Notes: a model not told the origin generated them from the letters alone. A stretch of DNA of 9,567 nt from DATKYK01 sp034430255 (GCA_034430255.1 DAOUEU010000091.1:1-9567), one strand, 5' to 3'. Positions 1 through 7,436 are shown, counted from the stretch's first letter. Program-made: numbers and translations.

Positions 1-150
1 AGCCAAGCAGCAAAGGCGTTATAAAACCAAGCTTTTTAAGCTTAGAGGAGTAGCCGTCTCGGCAGATGCATACCTGATTCACTAGTGATTCTGCCGCCTG
101 AGTGGGATTTTTATATATAAGGAAGAAAACATAAGATTGGAGGTAGGGAA
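1..150. other. Left-edge region before the first gene
   Basis: No gene can be assigned with confidence. On the + strand a frame is open from position 2 to a TAG at 83-85 (27 codons, basic, ending ADAYLIH), which could be the tail of a gene lying to the left. On the - strand another frame is open from about 150 to the left edge and includes AESLVNQVCICRDG and SSKLKKLGF. The two overlap, so at most one is real, and I recognise neither. Positions 29-43 (AAGCTTTTTAAGCTT) form a small inverted repeat. Positions 111-120 are very AT-rich (TTTATATATA) and could supply a promoter -10 element for the downstream operon, but no convincing -35 box is visible. The only firm element is the GGAGG SD at 139-143, seven nt before the ATG at 151. 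Confidence 0.4.
60..96. repeat. Inverted repeat with inner palindrome
   Basis: CGGCAGA at 60-66 is the exact reverse complement of TCTGCCG at 90-96. Between them lies a perfect 10-bp palindrome, TCACTAGTGA, at 79-88. The outer arms could form a 7-bp stem with a 23-nt loop, and the inner palindrome could bind a dimeric regulator or cruciform-form. There is no T-run directly after the right arm (the next one, at 109-113, is 12 nt away), so it is not a clear intrinsic terminator. It sits 55 nt upstream of the first gene, where an operator would be plausible. The function is unknown. Confidence 0.45.
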
Positions 151-762
151 ATGGCTATATTTCCATCAAAGGAATGGGTGGAGGGAGTGCTGGAGCTCGC
201 AAAGAAAAGCGAGGAGTATAGAGAAGCGTCAAAGGATTGGGAAGGTGACTTCCTGTGCGTCATCGAGTGCGATGACGAGTTTCTGGGGGACCTGAGCAGA
301 AAAGAGGTGATGGAAGGCTTCATGAGCTTCTTGAATATGATGCCCGAAGAGAGCCGAAAGAAGTACAAAGGCTCTCCTATGGGCGATTTGATGGAAAAGA
401 AGCTGGGCATATCGTTGGATGCTTCCCTCAAAGGGTTGGACCTAGATAAACTGGTGGCAAGAATCTCAAAGCTATCTGCTGAGGAGTTGAGCAATGCGGC
501 CCTGTATTTCTGGGCGGATTTCTGGCACGGCAGCATTAGAGCCATGATCGGTGTGGCTCCGGGTGAGCACGAGGATGCTGCCTTCAAGCTCTCTGGGAAG
601 TACAGCTCCTGGAAGCTGCTGGTTTCAGGTAAGCAGGATACTATGAGACTGGTGATGAGCAACCGCTTGAAGCTCGAAGGCGATATGCAGTACGTGATGA
701 AGCGGATGAAAGCGGTGGTAGCGTTAACCAAAGAGGTACTGGCTGGAGTTCCGATCGACTAA
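151..762 (+). CDS. SCP2 sterol-binding/lipid-transfer family protein
   Basis: A 203-residue cytosolic protein with no signal peptide or membrane segment. The C-terminal half (about residues 130-195) has the pattern of the SCP2 fold: an aromatic/Gly-rich strand (WHGSIRAMIGV), then KLSGKYSSWKLLVSGKQD, then the typical NRLKLEGDMQYVMK element in which LKLEGDM is the family hallmark. The N-terminal half (FPSKEWVEGVLELAKKSEEYREA) matches the extended form found in anaerobic bacteria. SCP2 domains bind lipids or fatty acyl-CoAs in a hydrophobic tunnel without catalysis. The start is supported by GGAGG at 139-143 with 7-nt spacing. The next gene, an acyl-CoA dehydrogenase, begins 51 nt downstream, so a role as carrier or presenter of an acyl-CoA substrate is a fair inference. 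The ligand is unknown. Confidence 0.82.
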   Translation: MAIFPSKEWVEGVLELAKKSEEYREASKDWEGDFLCVIECDDEFLGDLSRKEVMEGFMSFLNMMPEESRKKYKGSPMGDLMEKKLGISLDASLKGLDLDKLVARISKLSAEELSNAALYFWADFWHGSIRAMIGVAPGEHEDAAFKLSGKYSSWKLLVSGKQDTMRLVMSNRLKLEGDMQYVMKRMKAVVALTKEVLAGVPID

Positions 763-813
763 TTCGACTGAGCGATAAAAGAGAGGTTACTCAGAACATG
801 AGGAGGGAGCCCC

Positions 814-2079
814 ATGTACTTTGAAATAGACCCCCTAATCACAGAGGACAAGGGGTTGTCATTACTAAGACGGGAAACACATAGATTCGCTGAAGAGGTA
901 ATGAGACCTGCTGCGGCGGCATTAGATAGCATGTCCGACCCGGCCAACGTGATAGGAGCAGACTCACCATATTGGGATGTCTTGAAACAGATGAAGAAGT
1001 TGGGGTATCACAAGATCTTCATAGACCCGGACTATGGTGGTCTGGGATTGAGTGCAACGGAAGCTCATATTATTCTGGAAGAGCTCGGCTGGGGAAGTGT
1101 GGGGCTGACAACGGCGATAGGCGTGGATCAGGTCCCGCCTGGAGTGGCTTCGATATTTGGCATGGGAGATGTAATTGAAAAAGTGGTGAAGCCCTTTGTA
1201 GAAGATACAGAAGCCGAATACCACAGCTGCTGGGGTATGACCGAGCCTGAGTGTGGCTCAGATTACGTCCTTCTCTGCGAAGAAAGTTTTCTTCCTCATG
1301 TAAGAGAGCTTCATCCCGGCCAAGTTAGAGCCGTGAAAGACGGCGATGGGTGGATTATCAACGGGCCCAAATCCAGCTGGATATCTTCCGCCCCTGCAGC
1401 GACACATGTTGGCCTCCATGTTACCCTGCCGCCCCATGATTGTCTTTCCAATGGGGCGTTTTGCATTGTCTCGCTTGATCAAGAGGGCGTGACCAAGGGG
1501 AAACCTATCGACAAGCTTGGGCTGAGGGACTCTCCACAAGGAGATCTCGCTTTTGATAATGTGCATATTTCGGATGACTACATGATCATCAGGCCGCCTT
1601 TCTACGAATACCGCGTAGGCCAGATAATCTGCGTAACGAGCTCTTTCATGGCAGCCGTATTTACCGGCCTAGCCCGGGCTGCCTTCGAGGAGGCACTGAA
1701 GTACTCCAAGGAAAGGGTTCAGGGCGGCAAGCCTCTATGCGAGCACCAATCGGTCAAGCAAAAGCTCTACCGGATGTTCGAAATGGTCGAGAGCTCGAGG
1801 TACTACACGAGAAAGGTATTTGAGCACGTCTGGAGCAAGATCTATATCGAGAAAACATTTGATGCTTCTTCCCGACATGCTCTCTCCGCACAAATATATG
1901 GCACAAATACAGCCTTCGAGGTGGCTCATGAAGCTTTGCAGCTCCACGGAGGATACGGCCTCACCAAGGACTATCTCATCGAAAAGCTCTTCAGGGATGC
2001 GCGGGCTTCATTAATAATGGATGGAGCCAACGATATCCTTAGCCTTGCAGCTGCATATAATATTGTCGATGAATATTAG
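814..2079 (+). CDS. Acyl-CoA dehydrogenase family protein
   Basis: A 421-residue flavoprotein of the acyl-CoA dehydrogenase family, which normally removes alpha/beta hydrogens from an acyl-CoA using FAD. The N-terminal helical domain occupies about residues 1-135. The middle beta domain opens with the family motif TEPECGSD at residues 143-150. The C-terminal helical domain carries SKERVQGGKPLCEHQ, LHGGYGLTKDYLIEKLFRDAR and MDGANDI. Where most members have Glu as catalytic base (the YEGT-type motif), this protein has Asp403 in IMDGANDI. About 20 extra residues (LLCEESFLPHVRELHPGQ) lie between GSD and the next strand, making it longer than the usual roughly 380 residues. AGGAGG at 801-806, 7 nt from the ATG, supports the start. 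It lies between an SCP2 protein and an acetoacetate decarboxylase homologue, probably in one operon. Family membership is sure; the substrate is unknown, and a non-classical elimination or cyclic acyl-CoA chemistry is possible. Confidence 0.9.
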   Translation: MYFEIDPLITEDKGLSLLRRETHRFAEEVMRPAAAALDSMSDPANVIGADSPYWDVLKQMKKLGYHKIFIDPDYGGLGLSATEAHIILEELGWGSVGLTTAIGVDQVPPGVASIFGMGDVIEKVVKPFVEDTEAEYHSCWGMTEPECGSDYVLLCEESFLPHVRELHPGQVRAVKDGDGWIINGPKSSWISSAPAATHVGLHVTLPPHDCLSNGAFCIVSLDQEGVTKGKPIDKLGLRDSPQGDLAFDNVHISDDYMIIRPPFYEYRVGQIICVTSSFMAAVFTGLARAAFEEALKYSKERVQGGKPLCEHQSVKQKLYRMFEMVESSRYYTRKVFEHVWSKIYIEKTFDASSRHALSAQIYGTNTAFEVAHEALQLHGGYGLTKDYLIEKLFRDARASLIMDGANDILSLAAAYNIVDEY

Positions 2080-2138
2080 AGTAAATCTCTCATATGTTCT
2101 CACATGGGATAACTCAATAAAAAAGGAGGTAAATCAAG

Positions 2139-2909
2139 ATGGTTTTAAAAACAGGTATGTCCACCCCCTTCGATGCTCCACTCTATGATTTCAATCGCGA
2201 GAGAGGTATAGAGTATAGGAACTGCGACGCGCTAGCTGCAGTTTTTCTGATCGATGGAAAGGTGGATGATATTCTGCCGGAGGGACTTGAGCCATACAGT
2301 GATCCTCCCCAAGGCGCTATATGGATATCCAGGTACCCTTTCAGTACAGTAGGAACATACAATGAGCACATCTCGATAATTATAGTGAGAGACGTACATG
2401 GAGAAATGGGATACTACATCCCCTATATCTATGTGACCAATGACGCTGCTATGGCTGCAGGGAGGGAACTGGCGGGAGCTCCCAAGAAGATGGCGAATAT
2501 AAGTCTTGAGAATGAATTTGACCTTATACAGGGAACCCTGGAGAGGCCATCAGGTAAAAGGCTGATCACCTTTACCTTCAAGCCCGTGGAGCGGGCAGGT
2601 GGCAGTGTAGTAGATGCGTACATCCCATATCCAATCCCCTTACTTTCCGTCAGACATGTTCCTTTTGTGAAGAATCCAAGCGGGGGTCAAACACATTTGA
2701 CGCAGTTGATAAGCTGGTATGCGGAGGTGGACTTCCACAAGGATCCCAAGGGTGAGAAAGCGGTATGGATGGGCCCGGCATCTATTACTTATGACTCGCC
2801 CTCTATGTCTGATCCTGTCCACAAACTCAAGATCGATGAGGTACTGGCTGGTCTCTACTTCCAGTTCGACATGAAGCTTAACGTTAAAGAGGTGCAGAAA
2901 GAGTATTAG
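2139..2909 (+). CDS. Acetoacetate decarboxylase superfamily protein
   Basis: A 256-residue soluble protein whose length and motifs match the acetoacetate decarboxylase superfamily. The Schiff-base motif is visible as GRELAGAPKKMA, with Lys116 and Lys117 in the places of the paired lysines of clostridial Adc. Glu76 in GTYNEH fits the conserved active-site Glu of the YTE motif, and Arg27 in EYRN fits the N-terminal Arg. The second active-site Glu of classical Adc (FEIMAM region) appears replaced here by the hydrophobic stretch AIWIS, judged from a remembered family sequence. Members decarboxylate beta-keto acids, but relatives lacking some residues perform aldol or dehydration chemistry instead, so acetone formation should not be assumed. 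AAGGAGGT at 2123-2130, 8 nt before the ATG, fixes the start. It lies 59 nt after the acyl-CoA dehydrogenase and is the last gene of that block. Confidence 0.85.
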   Translation: MVLKTGMSTPFDAPLYDFNRERGIEYRNCDALAAVFLIDGKVDDILPEGLEPYSDPPQGAIWISRYPFSTVGTYNEHISIIIVRDVHGEMGYYIPYIYVTNDAAMAAGRELAGAPKKMANISLENEFDLIQGTLERPSGKRLITFTFKPVERAGGSVVDAYIPYPIPLLSVRHVPFVKNPSGGQTHLTQLISWYAEVDFHKDPKGEKAVWMGPASITYDSPSMSDPVHKLKIDEVLAGLYFQFDMKLNVKEVQKEY

Positions 2910-3100
2910 GAAACATTGCTGGGCTCGTTTTTTCTACAGTAAGAGCAGAATGTACAGTGTGAAGATATCACAGCTCAGGATAGAAAAGGGGGAATGCCGT
3001 GACACCACAGTAGCCCTCGTCACAGTTCTGCCTCTGGATCACCGACGATTACCTCAGGATAATCATTCGGTATATACCTTTGTCCAGAATGTGCAATGAG

Positions 3101-3141
3101 CATAAAAGAGGCCGGGCATCATCTGGAAAGCCCCGCCTCTT
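3101..3141 (-). terminator. Intrinsic terminator, minus orientation
   Basis: Read on the - strand, AAGAGGC (3141-3135) pairs with GCCTCTT (3112-3106), and GCCC/GGGC (3133-3130 with 3117-3114) extends the stem after one C/C mismatch. This gives a stem of about 11 pairs with a 12-nt loop. On the - strand the stem runs directly into TTTT (3107-3104). On the + strand the hairpin is followed only by ACGCGG, so it is not a + strand terminator. It lies 39 nt beyond the stop codon of the minus-strand open frame at 3181-3441, exactly where that gene's terminator is expected. Confidence 0.7.
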
Positions 3142-3180
3142 ACGCGGTATTTCATGACTGTAATGATGGTACACATCTTT

Positions 3181-3441
3181 TTACTTGCTTACTGCACGCT
3201 CTCTGACAAAATCGGTATTCACAATGAATCCATTCTGAAACAAGCCGGTGGTTCTAGGCATTACATTAACCATAGTATTGCACCTATTAATAGTATACGT
3301 ACTCCCCGGAATAGGGTTTAATCCATTTAGAGTAGAACCCTTTCCAGCACAATGGTAGATAGCTATAGTATTACTTGGGTCTCTGGGACTTCTGATAACG
3401 GAGCTGGAGGAGTATATAATGGAACGCTTTAGACGACGCCC
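3181..3441 (-). pseudogene. Start-less 3' remnant, possible surface-protein repeat
   Basis: An 86-codon open frame ending in TAA (3183-3181) and bounded upstream by an in-frame TAA at 3444-3442. No ATG, GTG or TTG occurs before Met57, so it is not an intact gene. The residues look protein-like: SNTIAIYHCAGKGS, PIPGSTYTINRC, then TTGLFQNGFIVNTDF and a terminal RERAVSK. The order of a Thr-Tyr-Thr strand, a short loop, a Val-rich strand and a final ERAV is reminiscent of repeats in secreted or surface beta-sandwich proteins that end in IVAERAxY, but this comparison is from memory and weak. Its stop is followed by an intrinsic terminator in the same orientation, which supports descent from a real minus-strand gene whose 5' part is gone. 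The alternative is a chance open frame. Confidence 0.45.
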
Positions 3442-3676
3442 TTAAAAATGTCAAGGATTCAAACTCGGATTAATGAATCATTTTAACTTATTATTGGTAA
3501 CATATATTATCAACTCTGATCATCCTGCAAATATTACTGGCATAGACTAGTAGTGCGGGCTATGAAGGCTGACTTCTCATGGAACCCTTCTCTTCCGAAG
3601 TACTAGGCACTTTATGAAGTAGCTCGAAGCAGAGTTATGGGATAGTACGCTTATATTAATGAGGAATCGACGTGAT

Positions 3677-4897
3677 ATGAAGATCTTGGTATTGAACTGC
3701 GGCAGTTCGACACTGAAGTTTCAGCTCCTGGAAGTGGATAATAAGACAAGTGGTCAAGACAAATTTAAACGGCTGTCCCACGGTGTTATTGACAGGATAG
3801 ACGATAAAGGAACGGCCGATTTTTATATCGAAAATGGCAGTTATATGCGAGATACTATAAAATCAGCCGACCATGGGCAGGCGACACGCATTGTACTGGA
3901 GTGGATTGAGTCCACCGATCTATTGAAAACGGAGGGCCTAGGTGCCATAGGCCATCGACTGGTCCATGGAGGGGAGCAATTCGTTAATCCAACCTTGATC
4001 GACGATAAGGTTATACGCGATATTGAAGCCATCAGCAGTCTGGCACCACTGCATAATATTCCTGCGCTCAGTGCTATCCGAAGTGCTCAAGAGATATTAA
4101 ACCATAATGTACCAATGGTGGCAGTATTTGACACGGCTTTTCACCACAACCTGCCAGAATACGCCTCCCGTTATGCCATCTCTAAAGAGCTAAGCGATAA
4201 GCATCACATCCGTCGTTATGGCTTTCATGGAATAGCACATCGCTATATGACCGAACGGTATTCCGCTATAACCTCGACGCCCTTGGAAATCATTAAAATT
4301 ATCACCCTACAACTGGGTAACGGTTGCTCAGCATCTGCTGTTAAGGGCGGCAATTCTGTCGATACATCAATGGGTTTTACTCCCTTAGAGGGTTTGATCA
4401 TGGGAACAAGGTGCGGAGATATAGACCCATCCATAGCTGGCTTTCTGGCTCGTTGCGAAGGTAATGATATTGGCGAGATTGAGAACTGGCTGAATACCAA
4501 ATCCGGGCTTCTGGGGGTATCAGCGAGGTCAAGTGATATGCGTGAGCTACTTAAAGCAGAGCATCAGGGGGATAAAAGAGCCACGCTGGCGGTAGAGATG
4601 TTTTGTTATCGCGTACGCAAATACATCGGAGCCTATCTCGCCGCTCTCGCAGGGGCAGATGCTATCATATTTGGTGGGGGAATCGGCGAGAACTCTCCGG
4701 ACATCCGTACTCGCATCTGCTCGGGTATGGACTGGTGTGGAATAACCTTAGACTCGGTTAGAAATACAGACGTTGTAGGAACTGAAGGTATCATATCGAC
4801 CGATGACTCAAAAATAAAAATCTACGCTATGCCAGTGGACGAAGCGATTATTATCGCTCAAGATACTATTCGTTGCCTGGAACGTTACCCGATATAG
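3677..4897 (+). CDS. ackA: Acetate kinase
   Basis: Catalyses acetyl-phosphate + ADP to acetate + ATP, in the cytosol. It has 406 residues from ATG 3677, the usual family length. The opening MKILVLNCGSSTLKF is the classic first strand and phosphate loop. Further family signatures are HRLVHGG (Arg94), FDTAFH (Asp152, the catalytic Asp), RYGFHGIAHRYM (about 180-191), LGNGCSASAVKGGNSVDTSM, TPLEGLIMGTRCGDIDPSI, FGGGIGENSPDIR and VDEAI with Glu389. GTRCGD has Cys where Ser is usual, a mild change. An in-frame ATG at 3659 would add six residues, but homologues begin at MKILVLN and GAGGA at 3661-3665 lies 11 nt before 3677, so I chose the inner start. It is the first gene of the block with phosphoketolase, which supplies acetyl-phosphate, 57 nt downstream. 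Confidence 0.96.
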   Translation: MKILVLNCGSSTLKFQLLEVDNKTSGQDKFKRLSHGVIDRIDDKGTADFYIENGSYMRDTIKSADHGQATRIVLEWIESTDLLKTEGLGAIGHRLVHGGEQFVNPTLIDDKVIRDIEAISSLAPLHNIPALSAIRSAQEILNHNVPMVAVFDTAFHHNLPEYASRYAISKELSDKHHIRRYGFHGIAHRYMTERYSAITSTPLEIIKIITLQLGNGCSASAVKGGNSVDTSMGFTPLEGLIMGTRCGDIDPSIAGFLARCEGNDIGEIENWLNTKSGLLGVSARSSDMRELLKAEHQGDKRATLAVEMFCYRVRKYIGAYLAALAGADAIIFGGGIGENSPDIRTRICSGMDWCGITLDSVRNTDVVGTEGIISTDDSKIKIYAMPVDEAIIIAQDTIRCLERYPI

Positions 4898-4942
4898 AGC
4901 ATATACTATTGGAGACTTTGTGGAATGTGCAGAAAGGAAGAC

Positions 4943-4950
4943 AAGGAGGA
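4943..4950 (+). promoter_or_regulatory. Ribosome binding site for the phosphoketolase
   Basis: AAGGAGGA lies 4 nt before ATG 4955, and its AGGAGG core leaves 5 nt. It decides the start in favour of 4955 over the in-frame ATG at 4925, which has no purine-rich SD upstream and would translate through this site. Confidence 0.7.
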
Positions 4951-4954
4951 TGGG

Positions 4955-7432
4955 ATGAGCAGCAGCAGGAGAACGGAAGCTATTCGTGTTGAGGAACGTG
5001 TCGGTCTTTATCGCAGGAAGAACCCAGCAGCAGATAGGTGGGCAGCAGGATACGGTCCTATACAACACGAAGTAGAGACGCAGGACCGTGTTTTCGGTAT
5101 GGCTGAAACGCTCTCTCGCAGGGACGAGAAAGGTGACGGAGTGCCGCTATTTGATTTACTGTATGCGGCAGACCGTGTAGCCAGCGCTGCCATGTGGGTA
5201 GTAGTCCATGAGACCTATGCCCGTAACGTATATCTGGATGGACGGGATTTGGGTCCTGAAGACTTCAAGCCCAATCCAGAAGGACACACTGGCGGCGCCC
5301 TCAACATGGTTCCCGCCTACAGCGGCTATATGGCTGTTAACGTTGTCACCGGGCATACTCGCTCGTGGATAATGGGTCAGGGCCACTGCGTCGCCGCCAT
5401 CGATACAGTAAACCTGCTTGTTGATAATATGCTAGCAGCCCATGCCGAACGTTATTCCGTAACGGGCGAAGGCCTCAGCAGTTATGTTCGTGACTTTTAT
5501 TCATATCATCTTGGTGATGATGGAAAGCAAGACTCACCACTTGGTAGTCACGTGAACGCTCACACCGCAGGCGGGATGGCTGAGGGGGGGTACCTCGGCT
5601 TTGTCGAGCTTCAGTACGTTCATATGCCATTGCCTGGGGAAAGACTGGTTGTCTTTTTAAGCGACGGGGCCTTCGAGGAGCAAAGGGGAAGTGACTGGAT
5701 CCCGCGCTGGTGGCGGGCCGACGATTCTGGTTTGGTGACTCCAATAATGATCAATAATGGCCGCCGCATAGATCAGAGAACAACAATGTCACAAGAGGGG
5801 GGAGTGGAATGGTTTGTGGAGCATCTCAAATTAAATAGCTTCGATCCTATTGTCTTCGATGGCCGGGATCCGGCAGCCTTCACCTGGGCCATATTCGAGA
5901 TGGAATCACAGCTTGAAGCAGCTGCCGAGGTTATACGTACTAGAGGCGAGAAATACCCGGTGCGTCTGCCCTATGGGATAGCTGTAGCACCCAAAGGGGC
6001 AGGGTTCTACGGAGCGGGAACCAACCTTGCTCACAATCTGCCCTTGGGGTCTAATCCTTACACTGATATAGAAGCCGTCCATAATTTCAATGAGAGTGCC
6101 CGTAGGCTGTGGGTCCCTTTGGCTGAGCTTAAGGAAAGCATCACAAAATTCCAGCACCATAAGACGTCCGATCGGCCCAAGGAGCGTGAACATCCTTTAG
6201 CCATGCGGAACGTACGGCTAGAGGAGGTTCCCCCTCTGGTATCAAGACCTGTCCCCACGGATAGATGTGATATGTCAAAATGGACTCGCTCTTCACCTAT
6301 GTATGCGGTTGATGATATGTTCCTTGCAACAGTCAGGGCAAATCCACATTTGCGCCCCCGTGTAGGAAATCCGGACGAGATGCGTTCAAACCGGCTGGTT
6401 CGCACACTGGAAGCCCTCAAGTTCCGCGTTACCGATCCAGAGCCAAGTCTCCCAGAGGATGTACACGGTTCAGTCATCACTGCATTAAATGAAGAGGCAG
6501 TTGCCGCAGCAGCTCTGGCTAACAAGGGGGGTATTAACCTTATTGCGACATATGAGGCTTTCGGAACAAAAATGCAGCCTCTGATACGCCAGGAAGTTAT
6601 TTTCGCCAACCACTGTAACGAGTGGGGGGTTTCCCAGCAGGAATGGCTCTCCGTGCCGGTTGTGCTTACCTCAGGCGTCTGGGAGAATGCCAAAAATGAG
6701 CAGTCACACCAGGATCCCGGCATGGCAGAGGCTATGCTAGGCGAGTTATCGGACGTGTCGCGTGTGTTGTTTATTGCCGATTACAACACTGCCGCTGCGG
6801 TTATGCAGGGAGTATATCAAACGCAGAGGCAGATCTGGACGGTAGCACTGGCAAAATATGAGGCAGTGCCTGACCTGTTTACACCGGAAGAGGCTGCCAC
6901 TTTGCTGAAACAGGGAGCTCTGCGCCTCGAGTGGGCCGGTCACAAAGTGAAGGGCCAGCGCCTTGTGCTTACTGCTATGGGAGGTTACCAGCTGGAACAG
7001 GTGCTGAAGGCTTCGTTCAAACTCGCCGAGCACGATATCGCTCATTCCGTGGTCTATATGCTGGAGCCTGGAAGGTTTCGTACTCCCCGCAGCAGAGGTG
7101 AGCAAGCATTTGCGGCGCCGGATGATTTGAAGAACGACCTCTACCCAGCTTCGGTTCCAGATCGTATTTTTATGGTTCACACCAGACCCCATACGATATT
7201 GGGTGTCTTGCAGCCTATCAATACCGGCAGTGAGCACACCGTTTGTCTTGGTTTTATCGGACAGGGGGGCACGCTGACCACTCCTGGGATGCTTTTCGTT
7301 AACCGATGTACCTGGGGCCACGTCTTAATCGAGGCTGCAGGGCTGCTTGGTATCCCTCGAGGGGAGTTCCTTACCTCTCAGGAGATCGCAGCCCTTGATG
7401 GCAAAGCCAACCCAGAAGGGGTGATAGTTTAA
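4955..7432 (+). CDS. Divergent phosphoketolase (XFP family)
   Basis: A thiamine-diphosphate enzyme of the D-xylulose-5-P/D-fructose-6-P phosphoketolase family, which cleaves a ketose phosphate with phosphate to give acetyl-phosphate and an aldose phosphate. It has 825 residues from ATG 4955, near the family size of about 800. Recognisable parts are the histidine motif EGHTGGALN (His111); GQGHCVA (His144), matching the usual GPGHGGPA; the diphosphate/metal site SDGAFEEQ (236-243) followed by MINNGRRI (Asn267-Asn268); NLAHNLPLG (His360), matching SHQVPL; NEQSHQDPG (His585), matching the THQDPG hallmark; and GTLTTPGML near the C-terminus. Many stretches differ clearly from canonical Xfp, including SDG instead of GDG, so this is a deep-branching subfamily. 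Homologues are sometimes labelled xylulose-5-phosphate 3-epimerase, which the motifs do not support. It sits between ackA and the phosphorylase, fitting a role in making acetyl-phosphate; substrate preference is unknown. Confidence 0.85.
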   Translation: MSSSRRTEAIRVEERVGLYRRKNPAADRWAAGYGPIQHEVETQDRVFGMAETLSRRDEKGDGVPLFDLLYAADRVASAAMWVVVHETYARNVYLDGRDLGPEDFKPNPEGHTGGALNMVPAYSGYMAVNVVTGHTRSWIMGQGHCVAAIDTVNLLVDNMLAAHAERYSVTGEGLSSYVRDFYSYHLGDDGKQDSPLGSHVNAHTAGGMAEGGYLGFVELQYVHMPLPGERLVVFLSDGAFEEQRGSDWIPRWWRADDSGLVTPIMINNGRRIDQRTTMSQEGGVEWFVEHLKLNSFDPIVFDGRDPAAFTWAIFEMESQLEAAAEVIRTRGEKYPVRLPYGIAVAPKGAGFYGAGTNLAHNLPLGSNPYTDIEAVHNFNESARRLWVPLAELKESITKFQHHKTSDRPKEREHPLAMRNVRLEEVPPLVSRPVPTDRCDMSKWTRSSPMYAVDDMFLATVRANPHLRPRVGNPDEMRSNRLVRTLEALKFRVTDPEPSLPEDVHGSVITALNEEAVAAAALANKGGINLIATYEAFGTKMQPLIRQEVIFANHCNEWGVSQQEWLSVPVVLTSGVWENAKNEQSHQDPGMAEAMLGELSDVSRVLFIADYNTAAAVMQGVYQTQRQIWTVALAKYEAVPDLFTPEEAATLLKQGALRLEWAGHKVKGQRLVLTAMGGYQLEQVLKASFKLAEHDIAHSVVYMLEPGRFRTPRSRGEQAFAAPDDLKNDLYPASVPDRIFMVHTRPHTILGVLQPINTGSEHTVCLGFIGQGGTLTTPGMLFVNRCTWGHVLIEAAGLLGIPRGEFLTSQEIAALDGKANPEGVIV

Positions 7433-7436
7433 GTAG

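Larger units (their letters stand above)
2910..3676. other. Long intergenic region with gene remnant
   Basis: About 770 nt without an intact + strand gene. It contains, left to right: a T6 run at 2928-2933 without a clear preceding hairpin; a small inverted repeat, GTGAC at 2999-3003 with GTCAC at 3019-3023; a minus-strand intrinsic terminator (3141 to 3101); a start-less minus-strand open frame (3181-3441); and an AT-rich stretch (3441-3540) without a readable gene. TATATT at 3652-3657 could be a weak -10 element for the acetate kinase operon, but it lies only about 20 nt before the start codon and has no matching -35. The region separates the two + strand gene blocks and looks like a scar of gene loss. 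Confidence 0.6.

Noticed and set aside
77..90. ATTCACTAGTGATT resembles a common cloning-vector junction sequence.
   Set aside because: The match is short and centred on a simple palindrome, and the flanking bases do not continue into vector sequence. Contamination is not supported.
111..731. Minus-strand open frame of 206 codons opposite the SCP2 gene.
   Set aside because: Its composition (Ser, Phe, Leu-rich) is that of an antisense shadow, and the + strand frame has family motifs and a good SD.
2928..2933. T6 run after the acetoacetate decarboxylase-like gene, considered as an intrinsic terminator.
   Set aside because: No convincing GC-rich stem precedes it; the GCTGGGCTCG before it has no complementary arm nearby.
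3020..3103. A 27-codon minus-strand frame with an ATG, containing GQRYIPNDYPEVIVGDPEAE.
   Set aside because: It starts directly after the minus-strand terminator, has no SD and is very short. The residues look protein-like and could be another gene scrap, but there is not enough to call it.
3629..3657. Possible sigma-70 promoter for ackA with TATATT at 3652-3657.
   Set aside because: No -35 box at 16-18 nt spacing, and the -10 would be too close to the start codon for a normal leader carrying the SD.
6058..6723. Long minus-strand open frame (221 codons) opposite the phosphoketolase.
   Set aside because: It lies wholly inside a strongly supported + strand gene, and its translation is Ser/Arg-rich with no recognisable motif. 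It is a shadow frame.
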